Below, piece by piece: positions 44,427 through 53,344 of a stretch of DNA of 64,000 bases. How positions within the stretch are numbered: position 1 is the first letter of the stretch; each line of letters starts with the position of its first letter. The stretch is from contig NZ_JAUDRH010000003.1 of the NCBI RefSeq assembly GCF_030381805.1, positions 124,001 to 188,000 on the forward strand. Direction: 5' to 3'. This stretch comes from Chlorogloeopsis sp. ULAP01 (GTDB taxonomy: Bacteria > Cyanobacteriota > Cyanobacteriia > Cyanobacteriales > Nostocaceae). Under the pieces are notes generated by a model. It was not told the DNA's origin and ran no database searches. It saw only the letters and a program-made list of their open reading frames with translations. The position numbers were made by a program, and so were the translations under genes.

Positions 44427-45422
44427 TTAAACAGTAACTTTAGCCTCTAATTTAGTCAGTCTTTCTGCTAATAGTTGTTCTAAAGTTTCCAGTGCCTTAG
44501 TGAAACCTTTGATACCTTCGTCTAGTTTTTCTGATGCCATGCGATCGCTCGCGTGCATCTTGTCAAAGTTAGCTTTGTCCATCGAAATTTTTTCAATGTC
44601 CATTCCTGCTGCTTTCTTGGGATCGAGTTTGCGAGGCAGTTCGCCAACAGTTGCCTGCAATTCACCCAAAAGTGCTGGAGAAATAGTTAACAAGTCGCAG
44701 CCTGCGAGTTCGGTGATTTCGCCGATATTGCGGAAGCTAGCTCCCATAACTTCGGTTTTATAGCCGAATTTTTTGTAGTAGTTGTAGATAGTTGTGACAG
44801 AAACAACTCCCGGATCTTCTGCTGGAGCGTAATCTCTTCCGGTTTCTTTTTTGTACCAGTCGAGAATACGTCCGACGAAGGGAGAAATTAGGGTAACTTT
44901 CGCTTCGGCACAGGCGATCGCTTGATGCAAGCCAAACAGCAAGGTAAGGTTGCAGTGAATTCCTTCTTTTTCTAGTATTTCAGCAGCGCGAATACCTTCC
45001 CAAGTCGAAGCGATTTTAATCAGAATGCGATCGCGAGAAACTCCAGCAGCTTTGTACTGGGCAATTAACTCCCGTGCTTTAGCCACTGTTCCTTCCACAT
45101 CGTAGGATAAGCGTGCATCTACTTCTGTAGACACCCTACCAGGGATAATCTGCAAAATCTTTAATCCAAAGGACACTGCCAAACGATCAAACGCAACAGA
45201 AACTATCTGCGCTTGACTTGCTCCTGAACCAGCATCTTTCTTTGCTTGGAGTAAAGTCTGATCGACGATTTCCTGATATTCCGGCATCTGTGCCGCAGCG
45301 GTAATCAAGGAGGGATTGGTAGTCGCATCTTGTGGCTTGAACTTTTCAATTGCCTTGATATCTCCCGTATCTGCGACTACTACGGTCATTTCTCGCAATT
45401 GTTCAAGTAAATTCTTCGACAT
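44427..45422 (-). CDS. tal: Transaldolase
   Basis: A 331-aa TalB-type transaldolase of the pentose phosphate pathway. It transfers a dihydroxyacetone unit between sugar phosphates. The catalytic Lys lies in RILIKIASTWEGI, and conserved ATTNPSLITAAA and LTLLFGLHQAIACAEA are visible. It starts with MSKNLLEQLRE. Length is usual. It stands between ackA and gap on the same strand, in keeping with a sugar-phosphate catabolic cluster. Confidence 0.95.
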   Translation of the reverse strand: MSKNLLEQLREMTVVVADTGDIKAIEKFKPQDATTNPSLITAAAQMPEYQEIVDQTLLQAKKDAGSGASQAQIVSVAFDRLAVSFGLKILQIIPGRVSTEVDARLSYDVEGTVAKARELIAQYKAAGVSRDRILIKIASTWEGIRAAEILEKEGIHCNLTLLFGLHQAIACAEAKVTLISPFVGRILDWYKKETGRDYAPAEDPGVVSVTTIYNYYKKFGYKTEVMGASFRNIGEITELAGCDLLTISPALLGELQATVGELPRKLDPKKAAGMDIEKISMDKANFDKMHASDRMASEKLDEGIKGFTKALETLEQLLAERLTKLEAKVTV

Positions 45423-45732
45423 TTTTAACCTCTTGAATGTAGTTGGTTCAGGACAGATACCATTTAGCTGTGATGCTATTGATGCTTAAATTTAGTGGTA
45501 ATGAGTAATTGGTTATTTAGGGATTCATTAATATTCTTGATTACTGATTACCAATTACACATTAAGAATTTTGGAAAAAGTCCTGAGTACTCCCCTCCTG
45601 GCCTATTCTAGGCAGTTTCTTTGCAGATTGGTTGTGCGATCGTATGCAATTTCGTTAAATCATTTTGCAATTTTGGTTAAAAAATCCCCGACTTTTTCAA
45701 AAAGCTGGGGATCTGCTCACCATTACTCTCAA
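45423..45732. other. Intergenic region between tal and gap
   Basis: A 310-bp spacer. It contains an inverted repeat GTAATTGGT/ACCAATTAC (45505-45513 and 45550-45558) and the gap terminator (45684-45712). No gene. Confidence 0.45.
45684..45712 (-). terminator. Intrinsic terminator of gap
   Basis: ATCCCC..TTTTT pairs with AAAAA..GGGGAT in a 14-bp arm hairpin (one mismatch) just past the gap stop codon. On the minus strand a run of T follows the stem. Confidence 0.7.
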
Positions 45733-46782
45733 TTACACTGCTGCTACTGCTGTGCGCTCCAAAAGTCCTTCTTTCTGTGCCATTGACAACATGAGGTCAA
45801 CTACCCGATTGGAATAGCCCCACTCATTGTCGTACCAAGCCACAACCTTGAAGAAGTTGGAATTAAGTTCAATCCCAGCACCAGCATCAAAAATGCTAGA
45901 GCGAGAATCACTTTGAAAATCTGTGGAAACTACTTCCTCATCTGTGTATCCTAGTACACCTTTTAATTCTCCTTCAGCAGCCTGCTTCATAGCAGCACAG
46001 ATTTCTTTATAACTAGTAGCCTTTGCTGTCTTAAAGGTTAAATCAACCACTGAGACATCAGGTGTAGGAACCCGGAATGCCATACCTGTCAACTTGCCTT
46101 TCAACTCTGGCAACACCAGCGCTACTGCTTTTGCTGCCCCAGTAGATGAGGGAATGATATTCTGCGCCGCACCACGTCCGCCGCGCCAGTCCTTTTTGGA
46201 AGGGCCATCTACGGTGGGTTGGGTGGCAGTCATAGCGTGGACTGTCGTCATTAAGCCTTCAGTTAAACCAAAGTTATCATTGATCACCTTGGCAATGGGG
46301 GCAAGACAGTTAGTAGTACAGCTGGCATTAGAAACAACAGTGTCTTTGGCTGGATCGAACAAGTTATGATTTACACCAACCAATAGAGTTTTAACTTTTT
46401 CTGGATCTTTGGTAGGAGCAGAAATTATCACTCGCTTTGCTCCTGCCTTTATATGGTTTGCCGCTCCATCAAAATCTGTGAACAGTCCCGTAGATTCGAC
46501 AACGTAATCTGCACCTAATTTACCCCAGGGCAATTCTGCCGGATTCCGAATTGATACGCAAGGGATAAATTGCCCATTCACAACGATACCGTCATCTTTT
46601 GCTTCCACCTGACCCTTATACATACCGTGGGTGGAGTCATATTTTAATAAGTAAGCGAGGTTATCTGGCGGCACCAAGTCATTAATACCCACAAATTCGA
46701 TGTTAGGGTTATTGATGCCAGCGCGAAACACCAGACGCCCAATCCGACCAAATCCGTTAATACCTACTTTCAACTTAGCCAA
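45733..46782 (-). CDS. gap1: Glyceraldehyde-3-phosphate dehydrogenase, GapC/Gap1 type
   Basis: A 349-aa glycolytic GAPDH. Rossmann motif GINGFGRIGRLVFRA, cofactor region GINDLVPPDN, active-site Cys in SNASCTTNCLAP and the TATQPTVDGPSKKDWRGGR block mark the NAD-type glycolytic enzyme and not photosynthetic Gap2. A TTG at 46782 is preceded by AGGAG at 8-nt spacing and directly leads into AKLKVGINGFG, so I treat this as the start; a longer frame reaches 46836. In heterocystous cyanobacteria Gap1 serves catabolism in the dark or in heterocysts. Confidence 0.92.
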   Translation of the reverse strand: MAKLKVGINGFGRIGRLVFRAGINNPNIEFVGINDLVPPDNLAYLLKYDSTHGMYKGQVEAKDDGIVVNGQFIPCVSIRNPAELPWGKLGADYVVESTGLFTDFDGAANHIKAGAKRVIISAPTKDPEKVKTLLVGVNHNLFDPAKDTVVSNASCTTNCLAPIAKVINDNFGLTEGLMTTVHAMTATQPTVDGPSKKDWRGGRGAAQNIIPSSTGAAKAVALVLPELKGKLTGMAFRVPTPDVSVVDLTFKTAKATSYKEICAAMKQAAEGELKGVLGYTDEEVVSTDFQSDSRSSIFDAGAGIELNSNFFKVVAWYDNEWGYSNRVVDLMLSMAQKEGLLERTAVAAV

Positions 46783-47109
46783 GATATAATCTCCTATTCC
46801 TGAAACTCTACCAAGAGTTATTTTCCTCCCCTTCACGCTGCTTTCAGCGGGGATAATTCATTTGGCTTTAGTCACTATAAAGTTTGACTTACCCGATCCT
46901 GACAGCCTGAGTCAACAAAAGCGGTTTTAATTGGCATCTTTTAAGATTCTTGTAATATTCTTAGGTTTTAACTTCATAAAAATACCGACAGACAATATAC
47001 CAAAATCAACAACGTACTTAAAATCCAGAGGCGGCTAATGAGTTTATTTAAGATTGTATCTAGCGATCGCTAAAATAAATCCATAACTACTTGATGCCGC
47101 AACAATTCT
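46783..47109. other. Divergent intergenic region upstream of gap
   Basis: About 330 bp between gap (minus) and a Uma2 gene (plus), carrying both promoters. I see no repeat or gene. Confidence 0.45.
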
Positions 47110-47790
47110 ATGACTATTACTCAAGAATTAGGTTCTCAAGGAGGCATCTGCCAAGATGTTATTTTTCCACCTGGTGATTTATATAGTGATGAGCCTCCCT
47201 TGGAAAGCGAACTGCATCTACGACAAATAATTTTACTTTTATCATGTCTAGAATGGCTGTGGCGAGACAGAAATGATTTCTATGCTGCTGGAAACCTGAC
47301 TATTTACTATAGTCCACGCCAACTGAAATCAGAACATTTCCGAGGGCCAGACTTTTTTGTAGTGCTGGGAACCGAACGTAAAACCCGTAAAAGTTGGGTG
47401 GTTTGGGAAGAAGATGGGAAATACCCCAATCTAATTCTAGAAATTCTTTCCGATTCAACAGCAAATACAGACAAAGGTTTAAAAAAAGAAATTTATCAAG
47501 ATACTTTCCGCACGCCAGATTATTTTTGGTTCGACCCATACACATTAGAATTTGCAGGATTTCATTTAGTAGATGGAGAATATCAACCTCTGCAAGCTTC
47601 GGAAAAAGGATATTTGTGGAGTCATCAGCTAAGGTTATATTTGGGAGTTTATCAGGGATTATTGCGTTTTTTTACACCAGATGGTCAACTAGTAGCAACA
47701 CCTGAAGAAACAGCACAACAAGCAGAACAAAAAGCACAACGTTTGGCAGCGAAATTGCGGGAGTTAAATATTGACCCGGATACAATTTAG
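47110..47790 (+). CDS. Uma2 family endonuclease-like protein (DUF820)
   Basis: A 226-aa protein of the Uma2/DUF820 family, a PD-(D/E)XK nuclease-like fold very abundant in cyanobacteria. Visible: GPDFFVVLG, LILEILSDSTANTD and KEIYQD with the nuclease-type Asp, Glu and Lys. The C-terminal helix is Gln/Glu/Ala rich. Biological role unknown. It is divergent from gap and convergent with xfp. Confidence 0.85.
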   Translation: MTITQELGSQGGICQDVIFPPGDLYSDEPPLESELHLRQIILLLSCLEWLWRDRNDFYAAGNLTIYYSPRQLKSEHFRGPDFFVVLGTERKTRKSWVVWEEDGKYPNLILEILSDSTANTDKGLKKEIYQDTFRTPDYFWFDPYTLEFAGFHLVDGEYQPLQASEKGYLWSHQLRLYLGVYQGLLRFFTPDGQLVATPEETAQQAEQKAQRLAAKLRELNIDPDTI

Positions 47791-47824
47791 ACTCAAGCAG
47801 TGTGCTAGAAATCCTATTTTTGAT

Positions 47825-47853
47825 AAACCCAGCTTTTTCAAAAAGCCAGGTTT
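47825..47853. terminator. Bidirectional terminator between Uma2 and xfp
   Basis: AAACCCAGCTTTTT pairs with AAAAAGCCAGGTTT around one C, with one mismatch. It lies between the convergent Uma2 gene and xfp. Confidence 0.65.
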
Positions 47854-47878
47854 ATTCCTAATGTCCTAGTTTTGCCAT

Positions 47879-50260
47879 TTAATAGGGCCACTTCCAGTCG
47901 CGAATTTCCGGTATATCTTCACCGTACTTGGCGATGTAATGTTTGTGCTCAATAAGCTTATCATGGAGCATCTGCTTCACATAAGCTGCTTTATAACCCA
48001 ACTTTGGTACTCGATCAATTACATCATCTGCTAAATTAAAGCGGTCTAAGTCGTTCCTGACAACCATATCAAAGGGTGTGGTGGTGGTTCCCTCCTCTTT
48101 GTAGCCGCGCACGTGCAAGTTATTGTGGTTAGTACGGCGATAGGTAAGACGATGAATCAACCAGGGATAGCCATGAAAGGCAAAGATAATTGGCTTATCT
48201 GTAGTGAAAATACTATCGAAGTCTTTATCACTTAAACCGTGAGGATGTTCGCTCGGTGGTTGCAATACCATCAGATCGACTACGTTTACTACCCTCACTT
48301 TCAAATCGGGGAAGTTCTGCCGCAAAATGTCTACTGCTGCCAAGGTTTCCAAAGTGGGAATATCGCCAGCACAAGCCATGACTACATCGGGTTCGCTACC
48401 TTGATCGTTACTTGCCCATTCCCAAATACCAATACCTTTGGTACAGTGCTTGATTGCTGCGTCCATGCCAAGGTACTGTAAAGCAGGTTGTTTTCCGGCA
48501 ATGATGACGTTGACATAGTCACGACTTCTTAGGCAATGGTCGGTTACTGACAACAGGCAATTGGCATCGGGGGGTAGATACACCCTAATCACGCCTGCTT
48601 TTTTATTGACAACAATATCAATAAAGCCAGGATCTTGGTGAGAGAAGCCGTTGTGATCTTGCCGCCAAACGTGGGAAGTGAGCAGATAATTGAGGGAAGC
48701 AATTGGTCTGCGCCAGGGAATGTCACGGGAAGTATCCAGCCACTTGGCGTGCTGGTTAAACATTGAGTCTACGATGTGGATAAATGCTTCGTAGCAAGAA
48801 AAGAAGCCGTGACGACCGGTAAGGAGGTAGCCTTCTAACCATCCTTGACAAGTAGTTTCACTGAGTATTTCCATGACCCGTCCATCGGCAGATAAGTTCT
48901 CGTCTTCAGGGAGAGTTTCGGCTACCCAAGTTCGATTTGTAACTTCAAATACGGCATCCAAGCGATTGGATTTTGTTTCGTCTGGGCCAAAAATCCGAAA
49001 GTTAAAGCTTTCTTGATTTATTTTTAATACATCCCGTAGGAAGTTTCCCATCACCTTTGTAGCTTCGGCAACAACCTTACCTGATTCGGGAACATCCACA
49101 GCGTAATTTTGAAAGTTGGGCATTTTTAGATCGCGCAGTAGAATACCACCATTGGCGTGGGGATTGTCACTCATGCGCCGTTGTCCTTTGGGTGCAAGCT
49201 CTGCCAGTTCTGGTTTGAGTTTACCGTGTGCATCAAAAAGTTCCTCTGGCTTGTAACTTTTCATCCAATCCTCTAATAGTTTGAGGTGTTCTGGCTTACT
49301 TGCTAACTCGCCGAAGGGAACTTGGTGCGATCGCCAAAAACCCTCTGTTTTTTTCCCGTCTACTTCCTCTGGCCCTGTCCAGCCTTTAGGGCTTTTCATT
49401 ATAATCATCGGCCATTGGGGGCGCTTGCTAAAGCCATGATTGCGGGCTTCTTCTTGAATATCTTTAATTTCCCTGATGATTGTATCTAATGTTGCCGCCA
49501 TCAATTGGTGCATGGCTTCCGGATCGGAGCCTTCGACGTAATAGGGCTTATAGCCATAACCAACAAACAAACTTTGCAATTCTTCGCGGCTCATCCGCGC
49601 TAACACGGTGGGGTTGGCGATTTTATACCCATTTAAGTGCAGGATGGGAAGAACTGCACCATCATGCACTGGATTAAGAAACTTGTTGGAATGCCAGCTA
49701 GTAGCTAGAGCACCTGTTTCTGCTTCCCCATCACCAACAACACAGGCAACAATTAAGTCTGGATTATCAAAGGCAGCGCCATAAGCGTGGGATAAAGAAT
49801 AACCAAGTTCGCCGCCTTCATGGATAGAACCGGGAACTTCAGGGGTGCAATGGCTGCCAATGCCACCAGGGAAAGAAAACTGTTTGAACAGCCGCTTCAT
49901 GCCTTCTTCGTCTTGAGAGACGTTAGGATAGTACTCACTGTATGTGCCTTCCAAGTATGTATTGGCAACTATACCAGGGCCGCCATGGCCAGGCCCGGCA
50001 ATATAAATCATGTTCAGATCATCTTTCTTAATAATCCGATTGAGATGAACGTAGAGAAAGTTGAGTCCTGGAGTTGTTCCCCAGTGTCCTAAAAGTCTAG
50101 GTTTGATATGTTCTATTTTCAGTGGCTCTTTCAGCAGGGGGTTGTCGAGGAGATAAATTTGTCCAACCGTTAAATAGTTAGCTGCACGCCAGTAGGCGTT
50201 CATTTTGCGCAATTCTTCATCTGATAACGGTTTTGTTTGGGGAGGGCTTGCTAAAGTCAT
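47879..50260 (-). CDS. xfp: Phosphoketolase
   Basis: A 793-aa thiamine-diphosphate enzyme that splits xylulose-5-phosphate (and fructose-6-phosphate) into acetyl phosphate and glyceraldehyde-3-phosphate (or erythrose-4-phosphate). Family blocks: GHWGTTPGLNFLYVHLNR, AGPGHGGPG, the ThDP motif GDGEAETGALATSWHSNKF...HLNG, and FSCYEAF...VDSMFNQHAKWL. I start at MTLASPPQ (50260); a longer frame reaches 50278. With the nearby ackA, tal and gap it forms a route from sugar phosphates to acetate and ATP. Normal length. Confidence 0.96.
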   Translation of the reverse strand: MTLASPPQTKPLSDEELRKMNAYWRAANYLTVGQIYLLDNPLLKEPLKIEHIKPRLLGHWGTTPGLNFLYVHLNRIIKKDDLNMIYIAGPGHGGPGIVANTYLEGTYSEYYPNVSQDEEGMKRLFKQFSFPGGIGSHCTPEVPGSIHEGGELGYSLSHAYGAAFDNPDLIVACVVGDGEAETGALATSWHSNKFLNPVHDGAVLPILHLNGYKIANPTVLARMSREELQSLFVGYGYKPYYVEGSDPEAMHQLMAATLDTIIREIKDIQEEARNHGFSKRPQWPMIIMKSPKGWTGPEEVDGKKTEGFWRSHQVPFGELASKPEHLKLLEDWMKSYKPEELFDAHGKLKPELAELAPKGQRRMSDNPHANGGILLRDLKMPNFQNYAVDVPESGKVVAEATKVMGNFLRDVLKINQESFNFRIFGPDETKSNRLDAVFEVTNRTWVAETLPEDENLSADGRVMEILSETTCQGWLEGYLLTGRHGFFSCYEAFIHIVDSMFNQHAKWLDTSRDIPWRRPIASLNYLLTSHVWRQDHNGFSHQDPGFIDIVVNKKAGVIRVYLPPDANCLLSVTDHCLRSRDYVNVIIAGKQPALQYLGMDAAIKHCTKGIGIWEWASNDQGSEPDVVMACAGDIPTLETLAAVDILRQNFPDLKVRVVNVVDLMVLQPPSEHPHGLSDKDFDSIFTTDKPIIFAFHGYPWLIHRLTYRRTNHNNLHVRGYKEEGTTTTPFDMVVRNDLDRFNLADDVIDRVPKLGYKAAYVKQMLHDKLIEHKHYIAKYGEDIPEIRDWKWPY

Positions 50261-50845
50261 ATCCAAACTCCATGACAATCATTCATTTTTATGAAAGTTT
50301 ATTTATCTTCGGCATCTAAGATCATCTTACTTGCGAAAAATTTTTCTCTTATTCAGCAGAAGTTGATATTGGTGGCTGTTATAGTCAGGACTTACGCATG
50401 AGTTACGGAAGAATCAACCACAGAGAGCACAGAAAACACGGAGAAAAGAGGGTTTTAGAGAAATTTTGCGTAAGTTCTAATAGTTAAATATTTATTTTTG
50501 AAATTTAAATTTATGGGGTGTATTGATAACCATTATGGAAAGTAAGCAGACTAAATATTTACCTACAATAATCTTAGCTAGATGTCAAAAATTACATTAA
50601 TTTTTATAATATCTGTAAGTATTTCTAATCCTTTTAATTTCAAAATTATATCTTTGGGTAGAGTTTTTATAAAAGTAAAAGAACAAATCCCCAACTTATT
50701 AGAAAAATTGAGGCTCTAACAAAATAAATTTAAAAGAATATATTCATCTAAAAATGGCTGTAATGTAGCCTTGATTCCTTAGAAATTATATGGTGCAAAG
50801 AATTTTTCTATAGATAATTCACTATGAATTCATGAAATCATATAT
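50261..50845. other. Intergenic region with MITE-like element
   Basis: About 585 bp upstream of xfp. It holds the 50387-50478 element and is otherwise AT-rich. No gene seen. Confidence 0.5.
50387..50478. mobile_element. MITE-like element with 12-bp terminal inverted repeats
   Basis: AGGACTTACGCA (50387-50398) and TGCGTAAGTTCT (50467-50478) are inverted repeats, 11 of 12 matching, bounding 92 bp without coding capacity. The inner sequence CAGAGAGCACAGAAAACACG is AT/GA-rich. A decayed relative lies at 15854-15937. It looks like a non-autonomous transposon family. Confidence 0.7.
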
Positions 50846-51532
50846 TTAATTATTAATCTCTAATAATCCATCAGGAGGAGTAATTTCAATACGACCAGTT
50901 TCTAAATCAACCACTGGCGCGATCGCTTTCACAAAAGGAATCAAAACAGTCTTTTGAATTTTAGATTTTGGATGGGAGTTTTTTTTCTCCCCCTCATTTT
51001 GCTGATGCAACTCAACTTCTAACAAATCATTGCCAGCAGACAGAACATCTACCACCTTACCAACCAGTTCTCCTGTTTCCTGCATATACACTGGCAAACC
51101 AATTAAATCGAGAACGTGATATTCATCTTCTGCCAATTGCGGGCGATCGCTTGCTAGCACGAATAACTTACAACCGCGCAATTCTTCTGCTCGATTTCGA
51201 TTTTCTACACCAGCTAAGGTAACGACGTACAAGTTTTTACCTTCGATGTAACGTCCTGACAGCAATTCTATCGGTTGCGGTTCATTCTGCTCAGGATGCA
51301 ATAACCAACGTTTACCTGGCACTTCAAATCTTTCTGGAAAATCAGAGTCTGGATAAACTCGCACTTCCCCACGCAAGCCTTGAGCTGCAACAATAGTGCC
51401 AATTTCTAACCAACCATCTAATTTGGAAGATGGGGAGATGGGGAGATGGGGAGATGGGGAGATGGGTTGTTTATTTTCCTTCTTAGCTTTTTGCTTTCCC
51501 TGCTTCTGTTGCCTCCCTATCTGTTGATTCAT
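50846..51532 (-). CDS. rimM: 16S rRNA processing/ribosome maturation protein RimM
   Basis: A RimM of up to 228 aa. The RimM N-domain starts near LEIGTIVAAQGLRGEVRVYPDSDF, followed by the PRC-barrel around YHVLDLIGLPVYMQETGELVGKVVDVLSAGNDLLEV. It assists 30S assembly at the S19 site. The first about 40 residues (Gln/Lys-rich, then ISPSPHLPISPS) are not part of the family and come partly from an 8-bp DNA repeat (51428-51467). A stretch near the C-terminus (NEGEKKNSHPKSKIQK) is also an insertion. The true start may be further downstream. Confidence 0.88.
   Translation of the reverse strand: MNQQIGRQQKQGKQKAKKENKQPISPSPHLPISPSSKLDGWLEIGTIVAAQGLRGEVRVYPDSDFPERFEVPGKRWLLHPEQNEPQPIELLSGRYIEGKNLYVVTLAGVENRNRAEELRGCKLFVLASDRPQLAEDEYHVLDLIGLPVYMQETGELVGKVVDVLSAGNDLLEVELHQQNEGEKKNSHPKSKIQKTVLIPFVKAIAPVVDLETGRIEITPPDGLLEINN
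51428..51467. repeat. 8-bp tandem repeat inside rimM 5' region
   Basis: AGATGGGG occurs four times plus one AGATGGGT unit. Because 8 bp is not a multiple of three, three units encode an 8-residue period on the minus strand, giving ISPSPHLP. It lies in the frame upstream of the RimM domain. Confidence 0.75.
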
Positions 51533-51575
51533 CTCCTTCTGCCTCCTCCATCTGCCTTATGCCTTACTCCAGAAC

Positions 51576-52859
51576 CTATACACTCACAGCTTTACGCTGA
51601 TAAACTTCTTCTGTCACCTTTGCCAAACGCTGCATTGCAGTCGCGATTTCCTCATTAGTACCAGTGAGGCTAATGCGCAAACATTGCTGCTTGTGCTGCC
51701 ACTCATCCTGCAAACCGGGGAAGAAGGTACTACCAGGTACAACAATGACACCAACTTGCTTGAGTACTTGGTAAATTTCCCAGTCAGTTATTGGTAAATC
51801 TTGCAACCACAACCAAGCAAAAATTGCTCCTTCACCGCGATGCAAAAACCAAGGTAAATCCTTAGGCATGGTTGCATCTAAAGTACTTTCTAAAATCGTG
51901 AATTTATTTTGATAGAAGGAACGAATCACGGTTTCGGAAATTTCTACCAAGGCACCAGAATCAATAGCACGGGCAGCGATCGCTTGTCCGTAGCGTGATG
52001 GGTGAATGCACAAATTTGTTTGAAAGCACTCCAGCACGTGAATTAGCTTTTCGTTACCAATGGCAATACCGATGCGTTCTCCTGGCAATCCCACCTTCGA
52101 TAAACTCATACAGTGGATAATATTATCACCAAACACAGGTATCATTTCGGTAAAGTTTAATGCTGGGAAAGGAGGCGCGTAGGCGGAGTCAATTAATACT
52201 GGCACATCATAAGGTGCAGCCAGGGCAGCGATTTTTTTCACTTCATCATCGCTTAAGACATTGCCTGTAGGATTGCTGGGGCGAGAGAAAATTACACAAC
52301 CCGTAGTTTCTGTAATCGATAATTGGCTAAAGTCAGGACGATACTTGAATCTATGGGCTGTAGCGTCAATATCTAGAGTTGGTTTGTAAGCAACTAAAGC
52401 TTCTGGAAATAAACAAACGCCACCGTAGCCAGTGTAATCTGGGCTGAGAGGTAAAACAATTTGTTTGAGTTCACCGTTGTTAGTGTAACCGCCAAAAGCA
52501 TTGGCAGCATAAAAATAGAGGCTTTGACTGCCAGGGGTAATTAAGATATTGCGATCGCTCAAGTTTAAACCGTAGCGTCTGTTAAAATCACGGGCGATCG
52601 CTTCAATTAATGGTGCATAGCCTTGACTAGAACCGTAGCGACAAACGACTTCACCGTATTCTGAGCTAGCTAGTAACTCTCCTGTACAATCTCGCCATAA
52701 CTGTTCTACTTCAGGTAATATCAACGGATTACCAGCGCTCAAATTAATAAATTGCTGCCCTGCACCCGCTCGTAATGTTTCGATAATATCTTTCATAATC
52801 GCTCTGACGCCCGTTAAGTTAGACATTTGAGCGCCGATTTTAGTCAGGGCAGGATTCAT
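51576..52859 (-). CDS. avtA: Valine-pyruvate aminotransferase-like PLP enzyme
   Basis: A 427-aa class I/II aminotransferase. PLP Lys lies in SLSKVGLPGERIG; the cofactor-binding Asp/Tyr region is LIDSAYAPPFP, and NPTGNVLSDDE and SRPSNPTG-type blocks are visible. The opening LTGVRAIMKDIIETLRAG and SAGNPLILPEVEQLW match AvtA, which makes valine by transamination between alanine and 2-ketoisovalerate. Gene symbol by family resemblance, not certain. It is followed 43 bp later by rimM on the same strand. Confidence 0.85.
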   Translation of the reverse strand: MNPALTKIGAQMSNLTGVRAIMKDIIETLRAGAGQQFINLSAGNPLILPEVEQLWRDCTGELLASSEYGEVVCRYGSSQGYAPLIEAIARDFNRRYGLNLSDRNILITPGSQSLYFYAANAFGGYTNNGELKQIVLPLSPDYTGYGGVCLFPEALVAYKPTLDIDATAHRFKYRPDFSQLSITETTGCVIFSRPSNPTGNVLSDDEVKKIAALAAPYDVPVLIDSAYAPPFPALNFTEMIPVFGDNIIHCMSLSKVGLPGERIGIAIGNEKLIHVLECFQTNLCIHPSRYGQAIAARAIDSGALVEISETVIRSFYQNKFTILESTLDATMPKDLPWFLHRGEGAIFAWLWLQDLPITDWEIYQVLKQVGVIVVPGSTFFPGLQDEWQHKQQCLRISLTGTNEEIATAMQRLAKVTEEVYQRKAVSV

Positions 52860-53344
52860 AAGCTATGCACAATACGAGCAATCAAACAGTCTATTAATTA
52901 TAGAAGAATTTCCATCTTTTCACTTAGCAATAAGGCAGAGGGCAGAGGGCAGAAGGCAGTCCCAATGAAACAAGTTTCATCGCCAGGCATGAAAAACCTC
53001 ACCCCATCCTGTCGGACACCCCTCTCCTTAGCAAGGAGAGGGGCAGGGGGTGAGGTGACTTTCAAGTCAGAAGGCAGAGGAGCAGAGGGGAAGATTAAAA
53101 AACTGGAACTTCGAGATTAGAAGCTCAACTTTCATCCTCAAAAGCTCAAACTTCACCCTCAAAAGCTCAACTCCCGTGTCTCCGCGTCTTTGTGTCCCTT
53201 ATCCTAATTTCCTCCTGCCCTCTGCCTTAATTCCCATCTTCACTTTTAGCTTTGTTTGCTAAAAAGTTACAAACAAGTCCACAATTAATACCCTGCAATA
53301 AACTCAGATTAGCTGACTAAGCAAGCTAAACAGGAGACTTGACA
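52860..53344. other. Intergenic region with nested hairpin repeat
   Basis: About 485 bp between divergent genes. It contains purine-rich GGCAGAGG simple sequence, a nested hairpin (52997-53055) and CCTCAAAAGCTC/AAAGCTCAA repeats at about 53135-53170. No gene seen. Confidence 0.5.
52997..53055. repeat. Nested hairpin with TTAGCAA core
   Basis: The outer arms CCTCACCCC and GGGGTGAGG (9 bp, exact) enclose CCCCTCTCCTT and AAGGAGAGGGG (11 bp, exact) with loop AGC. The core is the CCTTGCTAAGG family also present near 10690 and 13100. Confidence 0.65.

Noticed and set aside
45571..45786. Plus-strand open frame of 71 aa between tal and gap
   Set aside because: It overlaps the gap terminator and the gap 3' end in the opposite sense.
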